From positions 248,001 to 312,000 of the forward strand of contig NZ_WVRE01000005.1 of assembly GCF_013111185.1 (NCBI RefSeq): DNA of 64,000 bases, written 5' to 3'. The stretch's first letter is position 1; each line of letters starts with the position of its first letter. Positions 52,974 through 62,059 of this stretch are shown piece by piece. Source of the stretch: Ruegeria sp. HKCCD7303. Lineage in GTDB: Bacteria > Pseudomonadota > Alphaproteobacteria > Rhodobacterales > Rhodobacteraceae. The notes below the pieces were generated by a model. It was not told where the DNA came from, did no database searches, and saw only the letters and a list, made by a program, of their open reading frames with translations. Position numbers and translations under genes: made by a program.

Positions 52974-54008
52974 ATGCGCGCCGCTGTTGTCAGAGACTTC
53001 AATGAAGATCTTTCCATTGAAACGGTAGAGGACCCAAGCTGCCCCGAGAACGGCGTTGTTCTCGAAGTGGCTGCCTGCGGGGTGTGTCGTTCTGATTTTC
53101 ATGGATGGGTGGGCAGTCATCCCAAAGTCACCAGTGGTTCAATCCTAGGGCATGAATACTGCGGAACAGTGGTCGAGGCAGGCGCGCAGGCCAAACACAA
53201 GATCGGCGACAAACTGATCGCCCCGTTCATTTTGGGCTGTGGTGATTGCCTGGCGTGTCAGACGGGTCACTCGAACACCTGTGAAAGTGCTATTGTCCCC
53301 GGTTTTGGCGCGCCGGGCGCCTACGCAGAATTTGTTGCCGTTCCGTTTGACCACAACCTAGTTCACTTGCCTGAAACAATGCCAGACGCGCTGGCCGCTG
53401 GTCTTGGCTGTCGGGTCACAACCGCGTGGCACGCATTGACTGATCGCGCTAATGTGCGGGCAGGTGAATGGGTCGCCGTACATGGCACGGGCGGCATTGG
53501 CCTGTCGGCTTTGCTTCTGGCCAAAATGCTGGGGGCGCGGGTTGTTGTCGTCGATGTCGTTCAGGAAAAGCTGGATCATGCGCTGACGCTGGGCGCAGAT
53601 GCAACCGTGAACGCAGCGACCGAGGATGTTCCCGACGCCATCCGCGAGATCACCAAGGGCGGTGCGCAGGTCTCACTTGAGGCGCTTGGCATTGCGCAGA
53701 CGACGAACGCATCTGTTGAATGTCTCGCCACCCTTGGTCGGCACGTGCATGTGGGCATGCCCGCCGGTGATGGCATAATGGAGGTTAACATGCGTGCCAT
53801 CTATTCCAAACAATTGGCCTTTTTCGGGACCCGCGGCATGCCTGCATGGAAATACCCGTCTTTGTTGGAGATGATCGAACGGGGCGACGTGGATCTTACC
53901 CCCATGTTGGATCGCGAAGTCACCCTATCTGGGGCAAGTGCTGAATTGCGCTCGATGAAGGGCCCGACGCGTCCCGGAACAGCAGTGATTACGGATTTCT
54001 CCAAATGA
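52974..54008 (+). CDS. Zinc-dependent medium-chain alcohol dehydrogenase
   Basis: 344 aa. Catalytic zinc ligands in CGVCRSDFHGW and GHEYCGTVV; structural zinc cysteines GCGDCLACQTGHSNTC; Rossmann loop HGTGGIGLSALLLAKMLGA. It oxidises a primary alcohol (or reverses) with NAD(H). 69 nt after the aldehyde dehydrogenase gene. In the same operon it may produce the semialdehyde from a hydroxy acid. Overlaps sdhB-like start by 4 nt. Confidence 0.9.
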   Translation: MRAAVVRDFNEDLSIETVEDPSCPENGVVLEVAACGVCRSDFHGWVGSHPKVTSGSILGHEYCGTVVEAGAQAKHKIGDKLIAPFILGCGDCLACQTGHSNTCESAIVPGFGAPGAYAEFVAVPFDHNLVHLPETMPDALAAGLGCRVTTAWHALTDRANVRAGEWVAVHGTGGIGLSALLLAKMLGARVVVVDVVQEKLDHALTLGADATVNAATEDVPDAIREITKGGAQVSLEALGIAQTTNASVECLATLGRHVHVGMPAGDGIMEVNMRAIYSKQLAFFGTRGMPAWKYPSLLEMIERGDVDLTPMLDREVTLSGASAELRSMKGPTRPGTAVITDFSK

Positions 54009-54718
54009 CGGCAGAGGTTCTGAAAGTCACCATTCAGCGCGATGCAGACCGCGTCGAAACTTTCGATGTGCCCGCCTATGAGAACCAGACTGTATTGGAT
54101 GTAGTGTCCTGGGTGCAGCAAAACGCGGACCCGACCTTGAGTTATCGGTTTGCCTGTCGTGTCGGCATGTGCGGCAGCTGTGCGATGATGGTCAACGGTG
54201 TCCCGCGCTGGACTTGTCGCACACACATCTCCAAGGTTGTTGATGGCAATGCGGTGATGATCGGACCGTTGCGCAACTTGCCCGTCATCAAGGATCTGGC
54301 CGTTGATATGGATCCGTTTTTTGACAAATGGGTTGCCGCCGAAGGTGTGCATCACGGCGCTCTCACACGAGATGACGAGATTGCCCCGGTGCATGAGACA
54401 AGCGCCACGAGGGTCGAAGCGAATGCCGGAATTGAATGCATCAATTGTTCTGTGTGTTACGCCGCTTGTGACACAGTGGCGAGCAACCCCGACTACCTCG
54501 GTCCGGCTGCTTTACAGCGGGCCTGGACCCTCCTGAACGATGCGAAGGACGAAGGGCGCGTCGCGATTTTGGATGCTGTTTCCGGCAGTGGTGGATGTCA
54601 CAACTGTCACTCGATGGGGTCATGCACGATGTATTGTCCGAATGAGCTGAACCCGATGTCAGCTATCGCGGGGCTGAAACGAGAAACCGCAAAAAACTTC
54701 TTCAAGAGGGGGCGCTGA
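54005..54718 (+). CDS. Succinate dehydrogenase/fumarate reductase-type iron-sulfur subunit
   Basis: 237 aa. [2Fe-2S] ligands CRVGMCGSC plus a later Cys (WTCR); [4Fe-4S]/[3Fe-4S] motifs CINCSVCYAAC and CHNCHSMGSCTMYCP. Electrons pass from the flavoprotein subunit to quinone in the membrane. The gene order here is B-C-D-A, unlike the usual sdhCDAB, which points to an accessory rather than the housekeeping complex. Overlaps the next gene by one base. Confidence 0.9.
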   Translation: MTAEVLKVTIQRDADRVETFDVPAYENQTVLDVVSWVQQNADPTLSYRFACRVGMCGSCAMMVNGVPRWTCRTHISKVVDGNAVMIGPLRNLPVIKDLAVDMDPFFDKWVAAEGVHHGALTRDDEIAPVHETSATRVEANAGIECINCSVCYAACDTVASNPDYLGPAALQRAWTLLNDAKDEGRVAILDAVSGSGGCHNCHSMGSCTMYCPNELNPMSAIAGLKRETAKNFFKRGR

Positions 54719-55065
54719 TGCTGAGTTTGCGGCTTTACATGTTTCAACGGCTAAGCGCGCTGCTGACGGCCCCCTTTGTGGTCGGGCATCTGGCGGTGAT
54801 GATCTATGCCATTCAGGGTGGGTTGAGTGCTGCTGAGATCTTGGAGCGTACCCAAGGGTCTGTGCTCTGGTTTCTGTTCTATGGCATCTTCGTAGTCGCG
54901 GTTTCCATCCATGGCGCCATTGGCTTGCGTGCTATCGCGTTGGAATGGGGCGGATTGAAAGGCGCTGCGTTGGAAGGGTTCATGTGGCTTGTTGGACTGG
55001 GTTTGTTAGCGCTTGGCGCGCGCGCCGTTTGGGCGGTGACCTTTTCGCAAGGAGTGGGCGTATGA
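54718..55065 (+). CDS. Succinate dehydrogenase/fumarate reductase-type membrane anchor, subunit C-like
   Basis: 115 aa, three membrane segments (LLTAPFVVGHLAVMIYAI; LWFLFYGIFVVAVSIHGAIG; MWLVGLGLLALGARAVW). Motif RLSAL near residue 12, His in VVGHLAVMIY, and IHGAIGLRAIALEW around residue 64-77; the His residues are candidate haem b ligands. It shares this same motif set with the next gene. Likely quinone-site half of the membrane domain. Confidence 0.85.
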   Translation: MLSLRLYMFQRLSALLTAPFVVGHLAVMIYAIQGGLSAAEILERTQGSVLWFLFYGIFVVAVSIHGAIGLRAIALEWGGLKGAALEGFMWLVGLGLLALGARAVWAVTFSQGVGV

Positions 55066-55415
55066 AGGCGGCAAAAGGCATCACATCCCGCGCGCATCCC
55101 CTGTGGCTTGCCTATATCCTGCACCGCCTGTCCGGGCTCGCGCTGGCCTTGTTCCTGCCCCTACACTTCTGGGTGCTGGCCATGGCGATGACAGACCCCG
55201 TTAGGCTGGACGGCTTCCTTCATCTCACCGAAGCGGCCGCGGTGAAGATCGCAGAGTTTGGTCTCGTTTTCCTTCTGGCTATTCACATGTTTGGCGGTTT
55301 GCGTCTGATAGCGATGGAATGGCTGCCGTGGAGCGCACCCCAAAAGACACTAGCGGCAGGTGCAACGGCGGGATCTTTTTGCATTGCGATTCTCTTTTTC
55401 ATGAAAGCGATTTGA
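55062..55415 (+). CDS. Succinate dehydrogenase/fumarate reductase-type membrane anchor, subunit D-like
   Basis: 117 aa from the ATG at 55062, overlapping the previous stop by 4 nt. Three membrane segments. HRLSGLALALFLPLHFWVL and IHMFGGLRLIAMEW repeat the layout of subunit C (RLSxL ... H ... IHxxxGLRxIAxEW), so the two anchors are paralogues. His residues probably ligate haem b. Confidence 0.85.
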   Translation: MKAAKGITSRAHPLWLAYILHRLSGLALALFLPLHFWVLAMAMTDPVRLDGFLHLTEAAAVKIAEFGLVFLLAIHMFGGLRLIAMEWLPWSAPQKTLAAGATAGSFCIAILFFMKAI

Positions 55416-55416
55416 C

Positions 55417-57174
55417 ATGAAAGTTTCTGACATTGAACGCCACGACACCGACATTCTTATCCTCGGCACCGGAGGCGCTGGCTTGTTCGCTGCACTTCAC
55501 GCCCAGCAGACAGCACCAGAGGGGGCGAAAATCACCATCGCGGTGAAAGGCTTGATCGGAAAATGCGGCTGCACTCGAATGGTTCAGGGCGGGTACAACG
55601 TGGCCCTTGGGGGCGGCGATACGGTTGAACGGCACTTCATGGACACGATCAATGGCGGCAAATGGCTGCCCAATCAGGACATGGCGTGGCGCTTGTGTGA
55701 GCAGGCCGTGATCCGCATTCGCGAGCTGGAAAACGAGGTCGGGTGTTTCTTTGACCGCAACGCGGACGGGTCGCTACACCAAAAGGCATTTGCCGGGCAA
55801 ACGGCGGACCGGACGGTTCACAAGGGTGATCTGACGGGGATCGAGATCATCAATCGGTTGATGGAAAAGGTCCTCGCCTCCGGTGTTGAGAAACTGCAAG
55901 AACACCGCGCGGTGGGTCTAATCCCGACCAAAGACAGCCGTGCGCTGGCGGGCGTTCTGATGATCGACATGCGGACTGGCAAGTTCCGTCTGGTGCGTGC
56001 CAAAACGGTGATGATGGGCACGGGCGGCGGGCCGACCATGTACAAATACCACACTCCATCCGGTGACAAGACCATGGATGGTCTGGCCATGGCTTTGCGT
56101 GCGGGGCTAACTTTGCGGGACATGGAAATGGTGCAGTTTCACCCAACAGGGCTGCTTGCCGGGGATCATACCCGCATGACCGGCACCGTTCTGGAAGAAG
56201 GCCTGCGCGGCGCTGGTGGACAGCTCATCAGCCACACTGGTCAGCGGTTCATGTTCGATTATGACGACAGAGGCGAACGTGCCACCCGTGATGTGGTCAG
56301 TAGGGGTATCTATGCCGAGATGCGCAAGAACAACAATCCCGAACAAGAGGGCGTCTTCATCTCAATGGCACATCTTGGGCCGGATAACGTGCGTAAGAAG
56401 TTTAAAGGCATGGTCAACCGCTGCGCTGACAGCGGCTTCGATCTGGCCGCCGGTAAGGTCGAAGTTGTGCCAACGGCGCATTACTTCATGGGCGGCGTCG
56501 TCGTCGATGTCGACACGCGCACGGAGATGGAGGGTCTTTATGTCGCCGGCGAGGACGCCGGCGGCGCCCATGGGTCCAACCGCTTAGGCGGGAATGGTGT
56601 GGCCAATTCCACCGTCTATGGCGGTATCGCAGGCGACACGATGGGGCGCGATGTGGCAGGCATGAGCCTGCGTGACCCAGACGAAGATGTGCTGGCGGCA
56701 GAGTTCGAGCGCGCCATCTATCCGCTGAGCCGCAAGCCGGATCTTGTCCTACCGCTGCGAAAGCAGTTGCAGAATATCATGTGGGACGACGTGGGTGTCA
56801 TGCGCACCGAGGCTGGCATGAAGCGCGGGTTGAAAGGGATAGCAAGCGTCTCTGAGGCCTTGATGGATGTAGGTGTTGAGGACAGTAATCTAGCGTTTAA
56901 CCTGACTTGGCATGACTGGCTAAATCTACGTTCACTGTGCGATGTATCCGAGGTCATTGCCAAAGCCGGGATTGCTCGTGAAAACTCCCGCGGGGCGCAT
57001 TTCCGTGAAGACTATCCAGAGCCTGGTGCGATGGAAGACAGCGCATTTACTGTCGCAACACTGCAAAACGGCAGGGTGGCCGTGAACAATGAACCCGTTC
57101 AATTCACCATCGTGCGTCCGGGCGAGACTGTCTTGCCCGAAGGTGCGCCTGAAACATTGGTTGCAGCACAATGA
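55417..57174 (+). CDS. Succinate dehydrogenase/fumarate reductase-type flavoprotein subunit, unusual FAD site
   Basis: 585 aa, full family length. FAD-binding ILGTGGAGLFAALHAQ near residue 12; substrate and catalytic motifs FHPTGL, RxxxRG-like LEEGLRGAGG, HYFMGGV and GAHGSNRLGGNGVAN are kept. Where canonical SdhA/FrdA has the FAD-linking His (SHTVAAQGG), this protein reads GCTRMVQGG, with Cys in the His position, so FAD is probably not bound covalently through histidine. Expected: reversible oxidation of succinate or a substituted succinate, with electrons to quinone. The gene overlaps the fumarase alpha gene by 4 nt. Confidence 0.88.
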   Translation: MKVSDIERHDTDILILGTGGAGLFAALHAQQTAPEGAKITIAVKGLIGKCGCTRMVQGGYNVALGGGDTVERHFMDTINGGKWLPNQDMAWRLCEQAVIRIRELENEVGCFFDRNADGSLHQKAFAGQTADRTVHKGDLTGIEIINRLMEKVLASGVEKLQEHRAVGLIPTKDSRALAGVLMIDMRTGKFRLVRAKTVMMGTGGGPTMYKYHTPSGDKTMDGLAMALRAGLTLRDMEMVQFHPTGLLAGDHTRMTGTVLEEGLRGAGGQLISHTGQRFMFDYDDRGERATRDVVSRGIYAEMRKNNNPEQEGVFISMAHLGPDNVRKKFKGMVNRCADSGFDLAAGKVEVVPTAHYFMGGVVVDVDTRTEMEGLYVAGEDAGGAHGSNRLGGNGVANSTVYGGIAGDTMGRDVAGMSLRDPDEDVLAAEFERAIYPLSRKPDLVLPLRKQLQNIMWDDVGVMRTEAGMKRGLKGIASVSEALMDVGVEDSNLAFNLTWHDWLNLRSLCDVSEVIAKAGIARENSRGAHFREDYPEPGAMEDSAFTVATLQNGRVAVNNEPVQFTIVRPGETVLPEGAPETLVAAQ

Positions 57175-58127
57175 TACCCATAAACCTGATCCAATCCACC
57201 GCCGAAACCCTGATGGACAAGGCCGCTATTGAAATCCCGCAAGACTACCTCGATGGCTTGCAAGAGGCCGCTAGGACAGAAGACGGCGATCTGTCGTCGT
57301 TTGTTCTCAAGGCGATGCTGGAAAATTACGAGGCCGCCAAGGAAGACCGACGCGCGATGTGCGGTGATACTGGCGTGCCGCGCTGGTTCGTCAAGATGGG
57401 CAACGAAGCGCAGGTTGAAGGCGGTATGGTCGCACTTGAAGCCGCTCTGCGCCGCGCAACGGCGAATGCCACCAACGGTGTTCCGCTACGACCGAACCGA
57501 GTGCATCCATTGTGGCGGACGGATCACAACAACAACGTGGGCATCGGCGCGCCGGAGATCGAATATGGCTATGAGCCCGAGGGCGCATGGGTAGATCTGA
57601 TCACCGTCCACAAGGGCGGGCTTTTTGGTTCGGATTACCGGATGCTGTTCCCGTCTGATGGTATTCAGGGGATCAAGCGTTTCTACCTCGACAGCCTTAT
57701 GGCTTTCGGCAAACGCGGCCTTGCCTGCCAGCCTGCCATCATCGGCATCGGGTTGGGGGGATCCAAGGATATCTGCATGACACTGGGCAAACGCGCCTCG
57801 ACGTTGCGGATCGTCGGATCGCGTAACAGCGATCCAGAAATCGCCAAGATGGAGGATGAATTCAAAGAACTTGGCAACTCTATCGGCATGGGTGCCATGG
57901 GGTTTGTCGGCAAGAACATGGTAATCGATTGTAATATCGAAGTTGGGTATTGCCACACGGGCGGAATGCCCATGTCGGTGCATGCGTTCTGTCTAAGCTC
58001 GCGCCGCGCCGTCGCCCGCATCCACGCGGACGGGCAAGTCGAACATCGCACGGACCCAGACTGGTTCACCGACTATCAGCGTCGTGAAACCATTGACTGG
58101 GAACCTATGCGGGAGGCAGCAGAATGA
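57171..58127 (+). CDS. Class I fumarate hydratase/tartrate dehydratase-type alpha subunit
   Basis: 318 aa. Cluster-ligand region MCGDTGVPRWFVKMG near residue 63, then RTDHNNNVGIGAPEIEYGYE and HTGGMPMSVHAFCLSSRRA. Two-subunit, oxygen-sensitive [4Fe-4S] hydro-lyase when combined with the beta subunit. It hydrates fumarate to malate, or mesaconate, or acts on tartrate-like acids; the family cannot be resolved by eye. The preceding Sdh-like complex would make its substrate. Confidence 0.87.
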   Translation: MIPINLIQSTAETLMDKAAIEIPQDYLDGLQEAARTEDGDLSSFVLKAMLENYEAAKEDRRAMCGDTGVPRWFVKMGNEAQVEGGMVALEAALRRATANATNGVPLRPNRVHPLWRTDHNNNVGIGAPEIEYGYEPEGAWVDLITVHKGGLFGSDYRMLFPSDGIQGIKRFYLDSLMAFGKRGLACQPAIIGIGLGGSKDICMTLGKRASTLRIVGSRNSDPEIAKMEDEFKELGNSIGMGAMGFVGKNMVIDCNIEVGYCHTGGMPMSVHAFCLSSRRAVARIHADGQVEHRTDPDWFTDYQRRETIDWEPMREAAE

Positions 58128-58792
58128 GCGCACCGCGTGAAATCATCCTGTCCACCACCCCCGCCGACGAAGAGATCGCAGATCTGCGCCTGGGCGATGT
58201 CGTCTACCTTGATGGCCTGATGTACACAGCTCGAGAAGGCGTCTATATGCGCGCTCTAGAGGAAAAGGCGAATATCCCGATGGAGTTGCCCTCCCAATCC
58301 GCCGCCAACTTCCACTGCTCACCCGCCGCTCGAATCAACCCGGATGGGTCTTTTGACATGGGCGCTGTGACGGCGACGGCATCTTTCCGCTTTGCCAAAT
58401 GGTTGCCTGAATGGATGGCCAAGACCGGGGCAAAGTTAATCGTCGGCAAGGGCGGCATGACATCGAAGGACTACAAGGAATACTTCGTGCCTAATGGCGC
58501 AGTCTACCTGTCGACCGTCGGATACGGCACGGGTGCGCTTCTTGGGCGCGGCGTTGAGAATGTCGAGGCTGTGCACTGGAACGAGGAACTCGGCCTCGCG
58601 CAGGCGATGTGGGTTCTCAAATGCAACCGCATGGGCCCCTTCATCGTCGCCTCCGACATGTACGGTGACTGTCTTTTTGAACGGGAAAACGCCAAAATCG
58701 CTAAGAACGTAGCACGGGTCTACGAGGGCACCAGGCCTGCAACCCTTAAACGCTATGGCGAAAGTGACGACCGCACGGATGAGGTCATTTGA
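58124..58792 (+). CDS. Class I fumarate hydratase/tartrate dehydratase-type beta subunit
   Basis: 222 aa. LRLGDVVYLDGLMYTAREGV near residue 20 and LIVGKGGMTSKDYKEYF near 110 are typical of the C-terminal swivel domain of class I fumarases (FumA C-half, TtdB). Overlaps the alpha gene by 4 nt. Last gene of the operon. Confidence 0.87.
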   Translation: MSAPREIILSTTPADEEIADLRLGDVVYLDGLMYTAREGVYMRALEEKANIPMELPSQSAANFHCSPAARINPDGSFDMGAVTATASFRFAKWLPEWMAKTGAKLIVGKGGMTSKDYKEYFVPNGAVYLSTVGYGTGALLGRGVENVEAVHWNEELGLAQAMWVLKCNRMGPFIVASDMYGDCLFERENAKIAKNVARVYEGTRPATLKRYGESDDRTDEVI

Positions 58793-59183
58793 AGGTATGC
58801 CTATCGATGCGCATAAAGATGAAGTCGCACGGGAATCGGAGTGCCTCATACCATTGTTTATCCTGGAGACATTGGTGAAGTCAGATCGACCGATGTCCGT
58901 GGCTGACACGGGTTAATCCTTGGAAATAGAGACAGCGGTGCTGCAACCGCATTTCGAGGCATTGGAAGAGCAAGAGTTCATCCAGAGTTCTGGATTGCCG
59001 AGCTTCTCTATTTTTGGTCGTAGATTGGTGATGCTTTGTGCGGCGTTAGGAACCGGTGATCTCACTTAGGGCGCTGGCCTTCAGGCAACTGGCAAGTGAA
59101 GTACAGTCAGAGTATTCCGCGATGTCCAGAGTACCCGCAATTTCTCACATTCGCGCGAACACTTTTCCTTAAGGCACCTCGAA
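58793..59183. other. Intergenic region between fumarase and TSUP copy 2
   Basis: 391 bp between convergent genes. No coding region or clear terminator was supported. Confidence 0.35.
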
Positions 59184-59951
59184 TTAAGTAATCAGCGCGC
59201 GCAGCATCAGTATAATGCCCGACAGAAACATCATTGCGATGATCAAGCGACGAAATTGATCATCGTCCAGCCGCTTGAACAGCGAGATCCCGATCTGGGC
59301 AAAGACAATAGTAACAGGAAGCGCTAAGCCGATGAGTATCAGCGTATCCCACGAATAGGCTCCGTTGACCGCAAACATGATACACGCGAGCGCCAAGACA
59401 GCCACGTTAAAAGGCTGAAGCACAGCACGGGTTTCAGCCTTAGGCCAAGGACACATGGCGCACCACATCGTCGGCAATGCGCCCGACAACGATGCGGCAC
59501 CTCCAAGTAAGCCACCAAAGAATCCGACGATGCATTCGATTATTGGTGCGGGGCGTTCGAGTTTTGGCAACGTGGTGCGGAAAGTGAAAAATCCGCCATA
59601 GAGCAGCATGAAACCTGCGATGATCATCTTAAGTGTCTCCACCGGAATGTACGAAAGAGCGGCTACGCCCATCGGTATCCCTGGAAGAGCGGGCAGCAGG
59701 AAGCGCGCGAGGCGCCTTGGCTGATTTGCAATGGACCTTCGTACCAACCAAACGCCTTGCAAACCGCTGGCGACGGACATCACAACAACCACTGAAACCG
59801 CCTGAACCGGCGGCATGACATTTAGCCAGAAGCCAAGTGCAAAAAGAGCTGTGCCGAATCCCGCCAATCCGTTGATGAGCCCACCAGCTGCCGCCCCCAT
59901 AAGCAGGTAAACATAGAGCTCGGTTGGCAATTGCAATGTCCTTAAATTCAA
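59184..59951 (-). CDS. TSUP (TauE/SafE) family permease, copy 2
   Basis: 255 aa, about eight membrane segments. GGLINGLAGFGTALFALGFW and FGGLLGGAASLSGALPTMW are the two TSUP repeats. Convergent to the dehydrogenase-fumarase operon. Sequence is well diverged from copy 1. Probable export or uptake of a small anion linked to that operon, by location only. Confidence 0.85.
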   Translation of the reverse strand: MNLRTLQLPTELYVYLLMGAAAGGLINGLAGFGTALFALGFWLNVMPPVQAVSVVVVMSVASGLQGVWLVRRSIANQPRRLARFLLPALPGIPMGVAALSYIPVETLKMIIAGFMLLYGGFFTFRTTLPKLERPAPIIECIVGFFGGLLGGAASLSGALPTMWCAMCPWPKAETRAVLQPFNVAVLALACIMFAVNGAYSWDTLILIGLALPVTIVFAQIGISLFKRLDDDQFRRLIIAMMFLSGIILMLRALIT

Positions 59952-60693
59952 CGCCCAGCGAGATAATACGTAGTCTTACTTGACTACGAAGAAGCCCAAC
60001 AATTTTGCGCGCTTTCGCAACCAATTCCAAGCCCAATCGACGGCGATTGCGGTTTTCGTTGCAACCGACAAAAATTCTTGACACCTCGTATTTCTCTCAG
60101 AATCTTCATCCTCCCACCGAAGCTGGCCGGTAGCCCCAAACTTTGGGTGATTTTCAAACGCTTCCCCTTGTAGTTCATTTTGTTCGGGCTGATTCCGTAC
60201 AGCGCACTCAGCCAATTTGCCTCGGTGCCAAATCGCGATCTTAGTGTTGCTGTAGCGGTCAATAACGAACATGATTTTGATCTGAACGCTTCCCATGGCC
60301 ACGCAAATCCCATTGGCGAAAAAAAGTCCGTATTGTCGTCGTCTTTCGATTCTAAACACGGTTCGGAGAAAGCTCAGTCTCAGTTCCAACTAGAACAACA
60401 CTCGTGAATGACCGGATTGACGACAAGCGCTGCGTTGCATCAGCACGTGTGCCGCAGCCGCGAACAAATGCTGCGTCAGCAAGGCACGAAAAACGAATGT
60501 AGAGAAAGTCCGCGTAGGGGTAACTCGAACAGAGCCCAGAAAACGGCTGCTCTGAGCCCAAAGCAGTCCAAGTGAAGCGACAAAGCACTTGGCGCGAAGG
60601 TTGCAATACCACTTTTTCTATCGCCTTAGACTTAACCGCACAAATCCGAAGCCTCTATCGAATTCTGGGGCATCCGTTTAAACTGCGCACTAC
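59952..60693. other. Gene-poor region
   Basis: About 740 bp. A 137-codon minus-strand open frame (59976-60389) begins with TTG, lacks an SD and shows no family motif; the other frames are short. Sequence is mixed in composition. No feature could be supported. Confidence 0.35.
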
Positions 60694-61356
60694 GTGGAAG
60701 AGAAATCAGGTAATTCGGTTTGCTTCAGTGCAGGATGGCTTAGATACGTTTTGAACCAAAAACTCAGCCCCACTATTTTCTTGCTTCGCCATGGTGAAAC
60801 CGAATGGAATTTGCAGAAACGACGTCAAGGTCGGCAGAACTCGCTCTTGACTAAGCGAGGGGTCGCTCAGGCAATGGCGAGTGCAAAAAGACTGGGGCAC
60901 CGCCTATCCAGCCGTCACCCTCTGACGGTAATTTCAAGCCCACTTGGTCGAGCGGCACAAACGGCTTCCATCGTCCTTGAAGAGCTTGGCCTACCACCAG
61001 AAACCATCGAATATGAGAATCGTTTGGTGGAATGCAGTTTTGGACAATGGGAGGGCTTGACGGAAAACGAGATCATAAGGCGGTTTCCCCTGGAATGGGA
61101 CGCGCGCAGTTCTGACCGTTGGAACTATCCTGTGCCGGGCGGAGAATCCTATGCTGACGTACATAACCGGGTTTTTGCTTGGTATTCCGGCAAGTCGTTT
61201 GAGGGGGCTGTCATAGTTGTTGGCCACGGCTTAACCCTGCGCGTGTTTCGAGGGATCTACTTGAACTTGTCCCCAGAAGAAGTTTTTGAATTGAATGAAC
61301 CTCAAGATGGTTTCATCGAGTTGCGATGCGGACAATCAACCTTCGTGCAGCACTGA
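60694..61356 (+). CDS. Histidine phosphatase family protein (phosphoglycerate mutase-like)
   Basis: About 200-220 aa. RHGE signature IFLLRHGETEWNLQKRRQGR, second catalytic region VISSPLGRAAQTASIVL, acidic ECSFGQWEGLTENEI, and distal His in VVGHGLTLRVFRG. This is a GpmB/CobC-type phosphatase acting on a small phosphate ester. Start uncertain: GTG 60694 (no SD) or TTG 60751; the domain itself begins at about residue 25 of the longer form. Single gene. Confidence 0.85.
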   Translation: MEEKSGNSVCFSAGWLRYVLNQKLSPTIFLLRHGETEWNLQKRRQGRQNSLLTKRGVAQAMASAKRLGHRLSSRHPLTVISSPLGRAAQTASIVLEELGLPPETIEYENRLVECSFGQWEGLTENEIIRRFPLEWDARSSDRWNYPVPGGESYADVHNRVFAWYSGKSFEGAVIVVGHGLTLRVFRGIYLNLSPEEVFELNEPQDGFIELRCGQSTFVQH

Positions 61357-61503
61357 GGTGTCGAAGTTTGGCACTTAATCCCATGATATAGGATTTCCGC
61401 TGGCTACAAGCCTAGAAAACAACTTCTGAATGAAAGGGTTAAGCCGTTTTTTCAGAGCAAAGTATCTATCGACCTAAGTCTGGAAAAACTGCAACGCATC
61501 GGT

Positions 61504-62028
61504 TCAAGGTAGCAATTCACGAATTGATTTGTTCTTTTTAGGGTCGTTTTTTAGGTCTAAGAGCAAGTCTTCCAGCTCTGGCTGTTTGAGTGCTTTCGCA
61601 GCTCCTTTCGGTGAAAACCAGTGCCTTTTTCTTTCGTGCCTTTCCTTCCAACGGCGCTTCACCTTATCGACGTAAAGCGGGTAGACGGTGGCCTTCACTA
61701 GGACACTGGTACCGTCGTTAAAAATCTTAGCGTACTCAAACTCACCGATCGGCTTGCGGGAAATTGTACCTTCCACCCCAGCCTCCTCCAACGCTTCAAT
61801 TTCTGCCGCACGCCAGTCTTGCTCGCCGACCATCGGCCAGCCCTTGGGCATGATCCAGCGCCCTGTGTCACGCGACGTGATAAGGAGCACCTTGAGGCGG
61901 TCGCCGAACAACTGCAGAGGCAATGCTGCAACTTGTTTAGTACGCTGAGCCACTATGCTTCTCGCCCTCCACAGCAGGTTGAAGTGATGATGTGACCGAT
62001 CCTTTCCGATTGTGACTGGTAGAAACAC
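61504..62028 (-). CDS. Nudix hydrolase (diphosphoinositol-polyphosphate/DIPP type)
   Basis: About 174 aa. Nudix box GWPMVGEQDWRAAEIEALEE then AGVEG, with Ile at the position of the usual Arg of the RE pair (EIEALEEAG). The core glutamates that bind the metal are kept. The C-terminal basic part (KRRWKERHERKRHWFS) is common in this subgroup. GTG start at 62028 follows an A/T-rich stretch; no SD is evident. It hydrolyses a nucleoside or inositol diphosphate; substrate not predicted. Confidence 0.82.
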   Translation of the reverse strand: MFLPVTIGKDRSHHHFNLLWRARSIVAQRTKQVAALPLQLFGDRLKVLLITSRDTGRWIMPKGWPMVGEQDWRAAEIEALEEAGVEGTISRKPIGEFEYAKIFNDGTSVLVKATVYPLYVDKVKRRWKERHERKRHWFSPKGAAKALKQPELEDLLLDLKNDPKKNKSIRELLP

Positions 62029-62059
62029 AAAAAAACGTCACCAATTAGCGACGCAGAAT

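Noticed and set aside
59976..60389. 137-codon minus-strand open frame as a gene
   Set aside because: TTG start, no ribosome site, no recognisable motif, unusual composition.
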